Below, piece by piece: positions 17,097 through 26,939 of a stretch of 60,913 bases of DNA. The notes under the pieces are model-generated. The model did no database searches and had not been told where the DNA came from. It saw only the letters and a list, made by a program, of their open reading frames with translations. Origin of the DNA: Paenibacillus chibensis (GTDB taxonomy: Bacteria; Bacillota; Bacilli; Paenibacillales; Paenibacillaceae); assembly GCF_004001045.1 (NCBI RefSeq), contig NZ_BIMK01000041.1, positions 1-60,913 on the forward strand, given 5' to 3'. The position numbers and the translations under genes were made by a program. Position 1 is the stretch's first letter. Each line of letters begins with the position of its first letter.

Positions 17097-18506
17097 TTAT
17101 GATCCGTTCGATGATGTGCCTGCAATCGAGCGAAGCGCTGCCGCCAGACGGTCCAGGTCGGCTTGGGTATGAATCTCCGTCACGCAGTACAGCGCGCATT
17201 GTCCCCATGTCGGATAGCCCGCGGACAGATCTTTGCCTCCAAAAATCCCCTCGTCCATTAAACGGCGGTTGATCTCGGCGACCGTCAGCCCTGTCTTGTT
17301 GAAATCGACGACGAATTCCTTGAAGAAGGCGCCCTCAAAGCGAAGGGAAACCCCCGGAATTTCTGCCAGACGCTTGGCGGCATAGCCCGACTTCTGAATG
17401 ATGGTGCTGCCGACCTCCTGCATGCCGGCCGGTCCGAGCAGCGCCAAGTAGACGCCTGCCGTGATTCCCCATAAGGCGGTCTGGGTCCCTACGGACTCCT
17501 TGCCTTTCTCGCGCAGAGCGAAGGACGTACGTTCATAAGCGACGTCTCCGAAGCCGTACTCGCCTTCCACCTCGGTCGGCACGATGCCGAACAGGCGCGA
17601 AGGGTACTCCATCACGAACTTCTCTTCATCGCGCGTGGCGATGAAGCCCGCCTGCCCGCCGCCATAGTTCATATGCATGCCGAGCGGCTGCAAATCGCCG
17701 CAGACGATATCCGCGCCGTAGCGTGCCGGCGGCTCCAATACCCCGAGCGAGATCGGATCGACGCCCACGACGGAAACCGCGCCCGCTTCATGGGCAAGAG
17801 CGGAGATCGTCCCCCCCTGGTCCTCGATGATGCCGAGATATCCCGGATTCTCGAAATAAACCGCGGCCACATCGCTGCTCAGCTTGCCGCGAAGATCGTC
17901 CACGTCGATTTTTCCGGTAGCCGGATCGATCTCGATATATTGAATATCCATCACGGGCATGCAGTAATTGCGGATGATCGCCGCCTTATCCGGGTCGACG
18001 GATCGCGGCATCAGCGCCGTCTTCCGGCCCGTAACGCGCCCGGCCATCCGGATGGCGGTGGAAGCCGCCTGCGCCCAGTCAAAGGTCGGCACGTTCACGA
18101 CGTCCATATCCACCAGCTCGGCGAGCAGGCTCTGATATTCGAACAGGGCCTGGAAACGGCCGTGGTCCTCGTACGGCTCTCCCGCATAGGCGGTGACGAA
18201 TTCCGAGCGCTGGTTGATCTCATCGCATACGGCGGGGATGAAATGCTGCCAGCAGCCGGCGCCGAGGAAATTCAAGTAATCGGCGCCATGCTTGTTCTTG
18301 GCCAGCAGGCCCTCGATATGGCGGCGCAGCTCATACTCGTTCATCGCCGGCGGGATGTTCATCTCCCGGTCCAGCTTCAGGCTGTCCGGAATGGCGTCAT
18401 GGAGCTGATCCATGGATGTCAGGCCAATTTCCTTCAGCATGGCGTCCCGGACTTCCGGGACGGTATTCGGAATATAAGGATGGGCATACGTTCTGTTGTC
18501 AGCCAA
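17097..18506 (-). CDS. gcvPA: Glycine dehydrogenase (decarboxylating) subunit 1
   Basis: A 469-residue P-protein alpha subunit. The opening HPYIPNTVPEVRDAMLKEIG and the internal FLGAGCWQHFIPAV segment are characteristic. It forms the heterotetramer with GcvPB. TTG 18506 is chosen: GGAGG sits seven bases upstream and no ATG is available. 46 bases separate it from the SDR gene upstream, with no terminator between, so it may be read from the sugar operon promoter. No glycine riboswitch is visible in front of it. Confidence 0.95.
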   Translation of the reverse strand: MADNRTYAHPYIPNTVPEVRDAMLKEIGLTSMDQLHDAIPDSLKLDREMNIPPAMNEYELRRHIEGLLAKNKHGADYLNFLGAGCWQHFIPAVCDEINQRSEFVTAYAGEPYEDHGRFQALFEYQSLLAELVDMDVVNVPTFDWAQAASTAIRMAGRVTGRKTALMPRSVDPDKAAIIRNYCMPVMDIQYIEIDPATGKIDVDDLRGKLSSDVAAVYFENPGYLGIIEDQGGTISALAHEAGAVSVVGVDPISLGVLEPPARYGADIVCGDLQPLGMHMNYGGGQAGFIATRDEEKFVMEYPSRLFGIVPTEVEGEYGFGDVAYERTSFALREKGKESVGTQTALWGITAGVYLALLGPAGMQEVGSTIIQKSGYAAKRLAEIPGVSLRFEGAFFKEFVVDFNKTGLTVAEINRRLMDEGIFGGKDLSAGYPTWGQCALYCVTEIHTQADLDRLAAALRSIAGTSSNGS

Positions 18507-18552
18507 ATGAAACGCCTCCGTTCGTGTTGAATGAATGAAAGAAATGTCCGAT

Positions 18553-19335
18553 TTAAGCAATGCCGCCCCCGTCAACGACAAGCACGCTGCCGGTCACCCA
18601 AGAGGAAAGATCGCTCGCCAGGAACAATACGGCATTCGCGATGTCGCGCGGCGTGCCGAGACGCTCGAGCGGACGTCCGCCGGCGGAAGCGACCAGGAAC
18701 GCGGCCTCGTCCTGTTTTAGCTGCTTCGCTTCGTCGCGCAGCAGCGGCGTATCCGTGTCGCCGGGCGACACGCAGTTGACGCGGATATTGGCTGCTCCGT
18801 GATCGATCGCCATCGCCTTCGTCAGATTCACGACGCCGGCCTTGGCCGCGCAGTATGCCGCCGCGCGGTCTCCGCCTTTGAGGCCCCAGCCGGAGCCGGT
18901 GTTGATGATGCTGCCTCCCCCGCATTGCTCCATGACCGGAATGACATACTTGGAGAGGAGGAAGACCCCTTTGAGCGAAACGTCCAGCACCAGATCCCAA
19001 TCCTTCTCCTCCAGCTCGGTTACCGTCTTGCGGCGGATCACCCCGGCATTATTGAACAGGATATGGATGCCTCCAAGCGCAGCGCTGATTTCCGAGACAA
19101 CGCGTTCACAGTCCTCGGCCGAGGTGACATTGCAGCGGAAAAAGCTGGCCTGTCCTCCCTGCCCGCGGATGTCTGCAGCCGCCTTCTCCCCGGCTGTCTC
19201 ATTAATATCGAGCAGCACGGCATGTGCCCCGAAATTCGCCAGCAGCTCGGCCGTGGCCAGGCCGATCCCCGAGGCTCCCCCCGTAACGACCGCCACCTTG
19301 CCGGTTAAGTTCAAAACGTCCTGTGTATTAAGCAT
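18553..19335 (-). CDS. Short-chain dehydrogenase/reductase
   Basis: A 260-residue classical SDR. TGGASGIGLATAE is the cofactor loop, NNAGV the central motif, YCAAK the catalytic Tyr/Lys, and a Ser lies before it (NTGSGWG). The Asp ending the second strand (VLLDIN) suggests NAD rather than NADP. Many relatives are sugar or polyol dehydrogenases. ATG 19335 has GGAGGAGGAG just upstream and overlaps the end of the beta-galactosidase by eight bases, so the two are coupled. Oxidation of the released sugar or aglycone is a reasonable inference. Confidence 0.9.
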   Translation of the reverse strand: MLNTQDVLNLTGKVAVVTGGASGIGLATAELLANFGAHAVLLDINETAGEKAAADIRGQGGQASFFRCNVTSAEDCERVVSEISAALGGIHILFNNAGVIRRKTVTELEEKDWDLVLDVSLKGVFLLSKYVIPVMEQCGGGSIINTGSGWGLKGGDRAAAYCAAKAGVVNLTKAMAIDHGAANIRVNCVSPGDTDTPLLRDEAKQLKQDEAAFLVASAGGRPLERLGTPRDIANAVLFLASDLSSWVTGSVLVVDGGGIA

Positions 19336-22300
19336 GGTTCTCCTCCTCCATTTCATGGTGTTTGGCTTCCGACGCCATTCTCCGGCTCAAGCGTTCAGGC
19401 GAAGAATCCTCTGCCGTGTACGCCTGAAGCAGAATCCGGAACCGGAAAGGCTCCGGCTTGACGGCATGCTCCGGCGACTGGGCCGGTCCGCAGCTGTTGC
19501 TGCCGAGACCGTTTTGCCGGTAGTCCAGATTGAGCGTAATAAAATCACGTGCCGTCAGATCGCTTCGATGCTGGGCGGCTTCCACATCGCCATCCGTATA
19601 ACGGCTTGCGCCGAATTCGAATACTGGCGCGCCTGCGGCGAGCAGGCCGATGCCGGCTCCGTCCGTGATGGACATCCAGCGGACATCCGTCCGGTTTCCG
19701 TTCTCCTGCGGATAGACATACGGCGTGAATAGTCCATCCACTGTATCCGTATATACGCCGACTCGTGCCGCTTCCTTGCTGTCGGAGTAGCTTTCGCCCG
19801 GCCCGCGGCCGTACCAGCGAACATGCTCCATGTCGCCCGGAATTTCCAGCTGCAGACCAATTTTCGGCAGCATGGATGGCGGCGTTCCTTCCGGCTTGCC
19901 GCTGACATCCATTGTAATCAGTCCGCTTGCGGTCACGGTATAGGAGACTTGGCAGCGGAAGCCCCAGTCATGAACCGGCGGCGCAATCCGCGAAATCCAG
20001 GTCATCCGTACCGCAGCTTCATCCAGCCGCTCCCAACGGAAGCCGTCGACCCGCTCCGAGAGCCGGTCGAGATGGGCTTTGCGCCAATCCGGCAGCACGT
20101 ACATGTCGTTGTCGATCGGCGCGCGCCAGAAATTCAGGCGGGGACCGCGCCGGATCAGCTCCCTGCCGCCGATGCGGAGCGAAGCGATGCCCGGACGCAG
20201 GCGATCCACGGCCATGCGGAACCGGTCACTCGCGAGAACAAGCTCCCGGTCCGCTTCAGAAACGGTAAGCGTATCCCGATGCTTATGCGTTTCAGCCGAT
20301 ATGCCGGATGGACCATCCGAAGCCGCAGGCAGCTCGAACTGCGCCCAAGCCACTTCATGCCCCTGCGGAGCCCAATCGCATTCCGCCGCCAGCGTAAAGC
20401 CGATGTTCAGCCAGTGCTCCATGGCAGGCTCCGCCGATGCAAGCGGGAAATCGCTCCGCATCGGAACCGTGACCTCCCGGCTTTCTCCGGCGCCGATATC
20501 CGGCAGGTCCAGCACGCCGCTGTCCAAGACGCGTCCGTCAGCCGTAACGCTGTAATGCGCCCGCAGATGATCCAGGCCGATAAAATCATACCGGTTCGTG
20601 ATGCGGATCCGGCCGGCGCCGATCATTTCGACCCGGACGGGTTCGATTATTTTCTTATATTCGATCAGCCCCGGCGATGGCGTCCGATCCGGGCGGATGA
20701 GCCCGTCAATGACGAAGTTGCTGTTGTTCGGCACATCGTCGTAATCTCCGCCGTACGCGTAATCTTCTTTGCCGTCCGCCGACTTGCGGCTGAGGCCATG
20801 GTCGATCCACTCCCAGACGAAGCCGCCCTGCAGGCGCCGGTACTTGTCGAAGACGTCGAAGTACGCCCGCAGACCTCCGGGTCCGTTCCCCATCGCATGG
20901 GCGAACTCGCATAAGATATGCGGCTTTGGATGGTCCTCCATTTGCCCGAAGCCTTCCATTTTTTCCACGGAAGAATACATCGTGCTCACAACGTCGCACA
21001 CTTCCGCTTCCCGGTCCTCTTCGTAGTGCACAAGCCGCGTGGAATCATGCGCCTTGCACCATTCGGACATCGCGCGGAAGTTGCAGCCGAAGCCCGATTC
21101 ATTGCCAAGCGACCAGAAAATGACCGACGGATGGTTTTTGTCCCGTTCCACCATGCGGCGAACCCGGTCCACATAAGCTTCCTTCCAGGCCGGATCATCG
21201 CTCAGCCTCGAAATATTGCCGAGCGGCTCGAAGCCATGGGTTTCGAGATCCGTTTCCTCCATCACGTAGAGGCCATATTCGTCGCACAGATCATAGAACC
21301 GCGGATCATTGGGGTAATGCGCCGTACGCACGGCGTTAATGTTATGCTGCTTCATCAGCTTGATATCCTGCAGCATCGTGGACGGTGTCACCGTACGGCC
21401 CGTATTCGGATGATGGTCATGACGGTTGACGCCCTTGAGCAGGATCGCCTTCCCGTTGACCAGGAACTGACCGTTCTGCACCTCCACGCGGCGGAAGCCC
21501 ACCCGTTGGGCGATAGACTCCGTAACCTGATCCGACGAATCGAGCACGGTCAGCACAAGATGATACAAGTATGGGGACTCCGCATTCCATAAGACAGGTC
21601 TGGAAACAGGCAGATTGAACTCGGCCTGCACCTGCCCGGACAACGGCTTTTCGGCGGATAACAGCTCTTTTCCCGCATGATCCAGCAGCTGCAGCCGGAT
21701 TTTGCCTGCGGCGTCCTCCCCCTCCACATCTGCATGGACCGACAGCACCGCATTCGAGAATGCCGCGTCCAGCTCGGTTACGACCCGGAAATCGGTCAGG
21801 CGGACGCTCGCAGGCTCAGCCACCAGATAGACGTCCCGGAAAATGCCGCTCATCCACCACATATCCTGATCCTCCAGATAACTGCCATCCGACCACTGAT
21901 ATACGCGGACGGCCAGACGGTTGGTCCCGGCCTGCAAGTACGGCGTCAGATCGAACTCGGAGGTAAGGCGGCTGCCCTGGCTGTAGCCGACCAGCGAACC
22001 GTTCAGCCATACATGAAAGGCGCTGTCCACGCCGTCGAATTTGATGCATACCTTTTGTCCGTCCCAATGGGAAGGAATATCAAACTCCCTTACGTAGCTG
22101 CCCGTCGGATTGTCGTTCGGCACATGCGGAGGATCTACCGGAAACGGGTAATACAGATCCGTGTAATGCGGATGCCCGTATCCCTGCAGCTGCCAGTGTC
22201 CGGGTACGCGGATATCGTCCCATCCGGCAGTGTCAAATTCCGGCTTATCAAAATCTTTTGGTGCCAGCTCCGGCCCCTCCGCAAAATCAAACTTCCAGAT

Positions 22301-22456
22301 GCCGTTTAACGATTTGAACCAAGGCGAGCTTCCTCTGTCATAGCTCAAAGCGCCCTCCCGGTCCGAATAAGGGATAAAATAAGCCCGGCTCTTGGCGCGG
22401 TTTCTGGCCAGCACGCCGAGGTTATCCCAATCCCGCTGCATCATGATGTCATACAT
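19328..22456 (-). CDS. Beta-galactosidase, GH2 (LacZ type)
   Basis: A 1042-residue LacZ-architecture enzyme. Order: sugar-binding jelly roll (about 50-220), Ig-like domain (220-335), TIM barrel (340-640), second Ig and the C-terminal beta-galactosidase small-chain domain (about 760-1020). Acid/base is E453 in SLGNESGFG, nucleophile E517 in LCEFAHAMGN. No signal peptide, so it would cleave imported beta-galactosides. It is 18 bases from the permease gene upstream and overlaps the SDR downstream. The substrate may be a plant galactoside rather than lactose; the neighbours do not settle it. Confidence 0.95.
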   Translation of the reverse strand: MYDIMMQRDWDNLGVLARNRAKSRAYFIPYSDREGALSYDRGSSPWFKSLNGIWKFDFAEGPELAPKDFDKPEFDTAGWDDIRVPGHWQLQGYGHPHYTDLYYPFPVDPPHVPNDNPTGSYVREFDIPSHWDGQKVCIKFDGVDSAFHVWLNGSLVGYSQGSRLTSEFDLTPYLQAGTNRLAVRVYQWSDGSYLEDQDMWWMSGIFRDVYLVAEPASVRLTDFRVVTELDAAFSNAVLSVHADVEGEDAAGKIRLQLLDHAGKELLSAEKPLSGQVQAEFNLPVSRPVLWNAESPYLYHLVLTVLDSSDQVTESIAQRVGFRRVEVQNGQFLVNGKAILLKGVNRHDHHPNTGRTVTPSTMLQDIKLMKQHNINAVRTAHYPNDPRFYDLCDEYGLYVMEETDLETHGFEPLGNISRLSDDPAWKEAYVDRVRRMVERDKNHPSVIFWSLGNESGFGCNFRAMSEWCKAHDSTRLVHYEEDREAEVCDVVSTMYSSVEKMEGFGQMEDHPKPHILCEFAHAMGNGPGGLRAYFDVFDKYRRLQGGFVWEWIDHGLSRKSADGKEDYAYGGDYDDVPNNSNFVIDGLIRPDRTPSPGLIEYKKIIEPVRVEMIGAGRIRITNRYDFIGLDHLRAHYSVTADGRVLDSGVLDLPDIGAGESREVTVPMRSDFPLASAEPAMEHWLNIGFTLAAECDWAPQGHEVAWAQFELPAASDGPSGISAETHKHRDTLTVSEADRELVLASDRFRMAVDRLRPGIASLRIGGRELIRRGPRLNFWRAPIDNDMYVLPDWRKAHLDRLSERVDGFRWERLDEAAVRMTWISRIAPPVHDWGFRCQVSYTVTASGLITMDVSGKPEGTPPSMLPKIGLQLEIPGDMEHVRWYGRGPGESYSDSKEAARVGVYTDTVDGLFTPYVYPQENGNRTDVRWMSITDGAGIGLLAAGAPVFEFGASRYTDGDVEAAQHRSDLTARDFITLNLDYRQNGLGSNSCGPAQSPEHAVKPEPFRFRILLQAYTAEDSSPERLSRRMASEAKHHEMEEENHA

Positions 22457-22474
22457 GGTCCTCTTCCTTTCTCT

Positions 22475-23287
22475 CTATCCTTTAATGCCCGTCGTCGCAA
22501 TGCCTCCGACAATATAGCGCTGCGCAAAGAAGAAAATAGCCAGCGGCGGAATGGAAATCAGGCAGGTAATCGCCATAATCGACTGCATATCGACGCCGTA
22601 CATCCCCTTAAACTGCGACAGGCCGAGCGTCAGCGTATATTTCGTTTGGTCGTTCAGGAAAATGAGCGGTCCGAGATAGTCGTTCCAGCAGCTCATCACC
22701 TGGAATACGGCCACCAAGATGAGCGAAGGCGCCATCAGCGGCACGATAATCCGGAACAACACGGTGATTTTGCTGGCTCCGTCGATCGTTGCTGCTTCGT
22801 CCAGCTCCCGCGGCAGGGTCAGAATAAACTGGCGCAGCAAAAAGATATAATAGGCGGATCCGAACCAAGACGGCACGATCAGCGGCTTCAGCGTATTGAT
22901 CCAGCCCAAATAGTTGAATTCCATGTACTGCGGAATCATCGTTACTTCCCACGGAATCATCATCGTTGCCAGAACGACGAGAAACAGGAAATCGCGCCCC
23001 TTGAACTGAAACCGGGCGAAGCCGTAAGCGACGAGCGTACAGGAGATCAGCTGCCCGAGCGTAGACAAGGCCGTGATGACCAGCGTGTTTTTCAGAAACA
23101 GGTTAAACGGCTGCGTGTTCCATGCCTCGGCAAAGTTGCTGAATTTCCAGACGGAAGGAATCCATTTGGGCGGAAACAGATACAGCTCCTGCTGCGATTT
23201 GAGCGCCGTCGTCACCGCCCAGAACAAGGGCGCGATAAACAGGAGCGAGCATAGGATCAGCAGCGTGTACGTCAGTGCTTTTTTCAT
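22475..23287 (-). CDS. Carbohydrate ABC transporter permease, MalG type
   Basis: A 270-residue CUT1-family inner-membrane permease with six predicted membrane segments and the EAA loop ELDEAATIDGASKI...PLMAP that docks the ATPase. It starts within the stop of the companion permease (ATGA overlap). Transports an oligosaccharide with the binding protein at 24351-25622. No ATPase is encoded nearby. Confidence 0.94.
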   Translation of the reverse strand: MKKALTYTLLILCSLLFIAPLFWAVTTALKSQQELYLFPPKWIPSVWKFSNFAEAWNTQPFNLFLKNTLVITALSTLGQLISCTLVAYGFARFQFKGRDFLFLVVLATMMIPWEVTMIPQYMEFNYLGWINTLKPLIVPSWFGSAYYIFLLRQFILTLPRELDEAATIDGASKITVLFRIIVPLMAPSLILVAVFQVMSCWNDYLGPLIFLNDQTKYTLTLGLSQFKGMYGVDMQSIMAITCLISIPPLAIFFFAQRYIVGGIATTGIKG

Positions 23288-24273
23288 CCGGCCTGGCCTC
23301 CTTTCCGGGCTTTCGGCTTCTTCTTGGAACCCTTTTTCATTTCGCCTTCATAGAACACCCAGGCTTCCGATGACTTGAAGACGAGGAACGTCAGTGCGAG
23401 CACGATCAGGAACATGAACCAGGCGTTGGCGGCGGAATAGCCCATCTTAAAATATTTGAATGCGTTTTCGTACATGTACATGGCATAGAAATACGTGGAT
23501 TTCAGCGGCCCGCCTCCTGTCAGCAATAATGCCAAGGTCAGCTGCTGGAATGCCGCGATAATGGACGTAATCAGGTTGAACAAAATGGTGGGCGTTATCA
23601 TCGGAATCGTCACGCTGAAGAATTGGCGGATTTTGCCCGCGCCATCGATCGAGGCCGATTCGTAGAGATCCTTCGGAATGCCCTTCAGCCCTGCCAGGAA
23701 AATCAGCATCATCGAGCCCTGTCCCCACAGGCTGGCCACGACCATCGCCACCAGCGACCATTTCGTGTCATTCAGCCAGTCGGGTCCTTGAATGCCGAAC
23801 ACCGACAGGAAGTAGTTCAAAATGCCGTAATCCCCGCTGTATACCCACGACCAGATCATCGCCAGCGCCACGCCCGAAATGACGGAAGGCAGGTAAAAGG
23901 CAGTGCGGAAGATCGCGCTTCCACGAACCTTCTGGTTCAGCAGCATGGCGAGTCCCAGCGCGATGATAATGTTGAGAGGAACGAATAATACCGCAAATTT
24001 CAAAGTGACGAAAAGCGACTTCCAGAACATCGGATCATCCGTAAACATCTCGATGTAGTTATCGATGCCGATAAACGTGACCTTGCCGACGATCGGCCAG
24101 TCAAAGAACGAAATGAACAAGGAAAACAACAAGGGACCCAGCGTAAAGACGACAAATCCGAAGATCCAAGGAAAGATGAAGAGGTAGGGAGCAGCCCCAC
24201 CCCATCTGCGTTTTCTCAAGGGCTTAAGGGCGGCTGTCTGTTCCCGTGTGCTGTGCAGGTAGGTCTGAGCCAT
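23284..24273 (-). CDS. Carbohydrate ABC transporter permease, MalF type
   Basis: A 329-residue CUT1 permease. A basic cytoplasmic N-terminus precedes six membrane segments; the EAA motif is DLYESASIDGAGKI...IPMITP. A Lys-rich tail (KKGSKKKPKARKGG) ends the protein. Overlaps the MalG-type gene by four bases, so the pair is made in equal amounts. 77 bases separate it from the binding-protein gene upstream, a gap with a weak stem that may lower expression relative to the binding protein. Confidence 0.94.
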   Translation of the reverse strand: MAQTYLHSTREQTAALKPLRKRRWGGAAPYLFIFPWIFGFVVFTLGPLLFSLFISFFDWPIVGKVTFIGIDNYIEMFTDDPMFWKSLFVTLKFAVLFVPLNIIIALGLAMLLNQKVRGSAIFRTAFYLPSVISGVALAMIWSWVYSGDYGILNYFLSVFGIQGPDWLNDTKWSLVAMVVASLWGQGSMMLIFLAGLKGIPKDLYESASIDGAGKIRQFFSVTIPMITPTILFNLITSIIAAFQQLTLALLLTGGGPLKSTYFYAMYMYENAFKYFKMGYSAANAWFMFLIVLALTFLVFKSSEAWVFYEGEMKKGSKKKPKARKGGQAG

Positions 24274-24350
24274 CTCCTAACCTTCTTTCTGTAGAGGTTG
24301 TTTAAAAGTCCGGCTGAAAACCGACCTTATCAAACTCGAAATTCAAGTTT

Positions 24351-25622
24351 TTATTTCAAATACCGCTCGCTGTCCTTGACGGCTTGATTCAGCACTTCCT
24401 GGGCATTGCTGCCGTGCATGACCGCTTCGACCGCTGCGGACAGCTGACGGTTCACTTCATTCCATTTCGGATTCAGCAGGAAAGCCGGCGTATCGCTCGA
24501 ACGTTCAAGCATCGTGTAAAAAGGCTTATAGAGCGGATCCTGATCCTTCTTCAGCTCGGTAACGACGCTTTGGCGGACAGGCAGGTCGGCTACGCGCATT
24601 TTAATCGATTCGCCGCCTACGTAGAATTTGACGAATTCCCAGGCCAGATCCTTTTGTTTGGAGTCTTTGGCGATGGACAGCGCGGACTCAGCCAGAACGC
24701 CTTTGACCGGTTTGCCAGGGAAAGCCGGCATTTCCACCGTTCCGACATCGATGCCTGCTTGCTTGAACGATTCCAGCGGCCAGATGCCGCTTTCCCACAT
24801 GGCGATTTTGCCTGCCTTGAAAATATCGTCGCCGCTTTGCTGTCCTTTGCCTCCGGTCAGCACGGCCGAACCATTTTTGACCATATCGCCGAACATTTGG
24901 ATGGACTCGGCAGTTTCCTTGCTGTTCATGTAACCGTCGATCGTCTTGCCATCCGGTGAAATGAAGGAGCTGCCGTTGCTCCAGACAAAGCCCTGAAGGT
25001 CATACGTGTCATTTTCGGCGCGGACGCCAAAACCGTACTGCTTCTTGGATTTGTCGGAAAGCTTCTGGGCAATCGCCTGGAATTCGTCCCAAGTCCACCC
25101 GTCCTTCGGATAAGGGACCCCCGCGGCATCAAACAGCTTCTTGTTGTAATACACGACACGGGTCGTAAATCCGGCCGGAATGCCGTACAGCTTGCCGTCG
25201 ATTTTGCCGTAGTTGAACAATCCTTTGTAGAAGTCATCTATTTTGAGGTCATTGTCTTTGTCCGCGTAGCTGTCCAGCGGCTCCAGGGATTGATGATAGG
25301 TCGGGAAATCCCACATGTACATGACATCCGGCGGGTTTGCCGCACCGAAGCCGGCAGCCAGCTTCTGGTCGAAGCCATCGGCGTAAGCCTCTACCTGCAC
25401 CTTCGTGCCGGGATGCTCCGTCTCGAACTTTTTGGCAATATCCTGCTCGATTTTGAGCGCATCTCCGGTATCCCAGGTCGCGAAACGAAGCGTCTTCGAT
25501 TGTGCCGAGCCGCTTTCCCCTTTGCCGGCCGTTCCGGCGCTGCTGCCGCTGTCGCCGCAGGCGGATAGAACGGATACCATCACGGTTGTTGCAAGGACAA
25601 TGAGTGAAACTCTCTTTTTCAT
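24351..25622 (-). CDS. Extracellular sugar-binding lipoprotein (CUT1)
   Basis: A 423-residue family 1 solute-binding protein. The signal peptide ends in the lipobox LSAC with lipidated Cys22, then a Ser/Gly-rich linker; the mature part begins LRFATWDTGD. It delivers an oligosaccharide to the two permeases downstream. ATG 25622 is selected for GGGGAG upstream; 17 further codons are open but lack a site. First gene of the transporter/beta-galactosidase unit, with a long inverted repeat covering its promoter (25660-25699), next to the YesMN pair that likely controls it. Confidence 0.94.
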   Translation of the reverse strand: MKKRVSLIVLATTVMVSVLSACGDSGSSAGTAGKGESGSAQSKTLRFATWDTGDALKIEQDIAKKFETEHPGTKVQVEAYADGFDQKLAAGFGAANPPDVMYMWDFPTYHQSLEPLDSYADKDNDLKIDDFYKGLFNYGKIDGKLYGIPAGFTTRVVYYNKKLFDAAGVPYPKDGWTWDEFQAIAQKLSDKSKKQYGFGVRAENDTYDLQGFVWSNGSSFISPDGKTIDGYMNSKETAESIQMFGDMVKNGSAVLTGGKGQQSGDDIFKAGKIAMWESGIWPLESFKQAGIDVGTVEMPAFPGKPVKGVLAESALSIAKDSKQKDLAWEFVKFYVGGESIKMRVADLPVRQSVVTELKKDQDPLYKPFYTMLERSSDTPAFLLNPKWNEVNRQLSAAVEAVMHGSNAQEVLNQAVKDSERYLK

Positions 25623-25659
25623 CTTGTCAGCTCCCCTGTTTATTGAGGTGTATAATAAT

Positions 25660-25699
25660 TGAACCGCTTTCATCGTAACTCGAATGAAAGCGGTTCAAA
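25660..25699. promoter_or_regulatory. 15-bp inverted repeat at binding-protein promoter
   Basis: TTGAACCGCTTTCAT and its exact complement flank a 10-base centre. On the minus strand it lies directly before a TATTAT/TTATAC -10-like sequence (about 25650-25659), over the -35 position. Each arm contains TGAAAGCGGTTCA, 12 of 14 to the cre consensus. Not followed by a T-run, so more likely an operator than a terminator. Confidence 0.6.
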
Positions 25700-25754
25700 A
25701 CGTGCATCGATTTGAATGTTGTTGTGATTTTGTTCGAATTTTCAAAGGCGGGTG

Positions 25755-26939
25755 TCATTCTGTTCGGATCATGTCTTCTTTTTGTTGGGCCCGGTATTGG
25801 CTCGGCGTCTGACCCGTGCAGCGCTTGAACCATTTGCTGAAATATTTGCTGTCGCCAAGTCCCGTGCGCTCGGCAATGTCCTGCATCGTGAGCGTCGTGT
25901 CCCGCAGCAGGCCGGAAGCGAGCCGCAGCTTCCGCTTGTATTGAAATGCGATAAAGCTGTCGCCCACCGCCTTCTTGAACAAAATGGAGAAATGGCTGCG
26001 GCTGAGCCCGACTTCTTCCGCCAGATCGCTCGCGGACCAATCCGCCGCCGGATTGGCGTGCAGCAGATGAACGGCCTTCCAGATCGGCTCCGGCCAATCC
26101 TCTCCGGACACGCCGTAGATTCGCTCCAGCTCCGCTTCCTTATGCAGGGACAGAAACGCCTCCCTTAAATCCTCGCTGTGCAGCAGCGAGCATCTGCGGC
26201 TCCATTGCAGCCGGCCGCAGCGGCTTTTGCATTCGACGAGCAATCCGTCTGCCGCTACCCTCAAGGCGTCGGGCACGATCCAATAACAGTAATCTCCCCC
26301 GTACGGGATGAGCTTTCCATCCGCAATGCACCGTTCATCCTGCCCCGCATCCGCTAAAAGCCAGCTCCAGGAGGCTCCGCATTCCGCCGTCCGGATCAAA
26401 TACAGATGGATCGGCTGCCCGCCAAAATGCTTCGGGTCTTCCTGCACATTCGCAAGCTCCTGCGGAAACTTGTCGCTGTGCCCGTTCAGCCAGGCGAATA
26501 ACATCGTTTCCAGCCGTTCGCCATCTTGCCCCGGCTCGGATGATGGGGCCGAAAGATCGCGCTGAAATTGCTTCAGCAGCTCTTCCAGCTCCTCATCCTC
26601 GAAAGCGGTCTTCAGCAGATACCCTGACGCCCCCAGCCGCATCCCCTGCTGCGCATATTCGAAATCCCGGTGGCAGCTGAGCAGTATGATTTTCGTATGC
26701 TTCGCCGTTTCCTTGACCTTGCGGGTCAGCTCAATCCCGTCCATCTCCGGCATGACGATGTCCGTGATCACCACGTCGGGGCGATATTCCAAAAATGCTT
26801 CCCATGCTTTGAGGCCGTTGGGCGCATCGGCGACGACTTCCATTCCGAACTGCTCCCAAGGTACGGTTGAGCGGAGTCCCTTGCGAACAATGCTCTCATC
26901 ATCAGCGATCAGCACCTTAATTTTCCTGGCTGTTACCAT
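25755..26939 (-). CDS. Response regulator, YesN/AraC type
   Basis: A 394-residue regulator. Receiver domain at residues 6-125 (acidic pair DD13/14-type VLIADDES, phospho-acceptor D60 in VITDIVMPEMDG), a middle region, and two AraC helix-turn-helix motifs in the last 100 residues (DLAEEVGLSRSHFSILFKK; QDIAERTGLGDSKYFSKWFK). ATG 26939 follows AGGAGGAGCG; it overlaps the kinase gene by 23 bases. The long upstream extension in the same frame is antisense noise. Expected to activate the sugar-uptake operon directly downstream. Confidence 0.93.
   Translation of the reverse strand: MVTARKIKVLIADDESIVRKGLRSTVPWEQFGMEVVADAPNGLKAWEAFLEYRPDVVITDIVMPEMDGIELTRKVKETAKHTKIILLSCHRDFEYAQQGMRLGASGYLLKTAFEDEELEELLKQFQRDLSAPSSEPGQDGERLETMLFAWLNGHSDKFPQELANVQEDPKHFGGQPIHLYLIRTAECGASWSWLLADAGQDERCIADGKLIPYGGDYCYWIVPDALRVAADGLLVECKSRCGRLQWSRRCSLLHSEDLREAFLSLHKEAELERIYGVSGEDWPEPIWKAVHLLHANPAADWSASDLAEEVGLSRSHFSILFKKAVGDSFIAFQYKRKLRLASGLLRDTTLTMQDIAERTGLGDSKYFSKWFKRCTGQTPSQYRAQQKEDMIRTE

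Noticed and set aside
18507..18552. Glycine riboswitch or promoter in front of gcvPA
   Set aside because: Only 46 bases separate SDR and gcvPA, too short for the aptamer, and no -35/-10 pair is visible.
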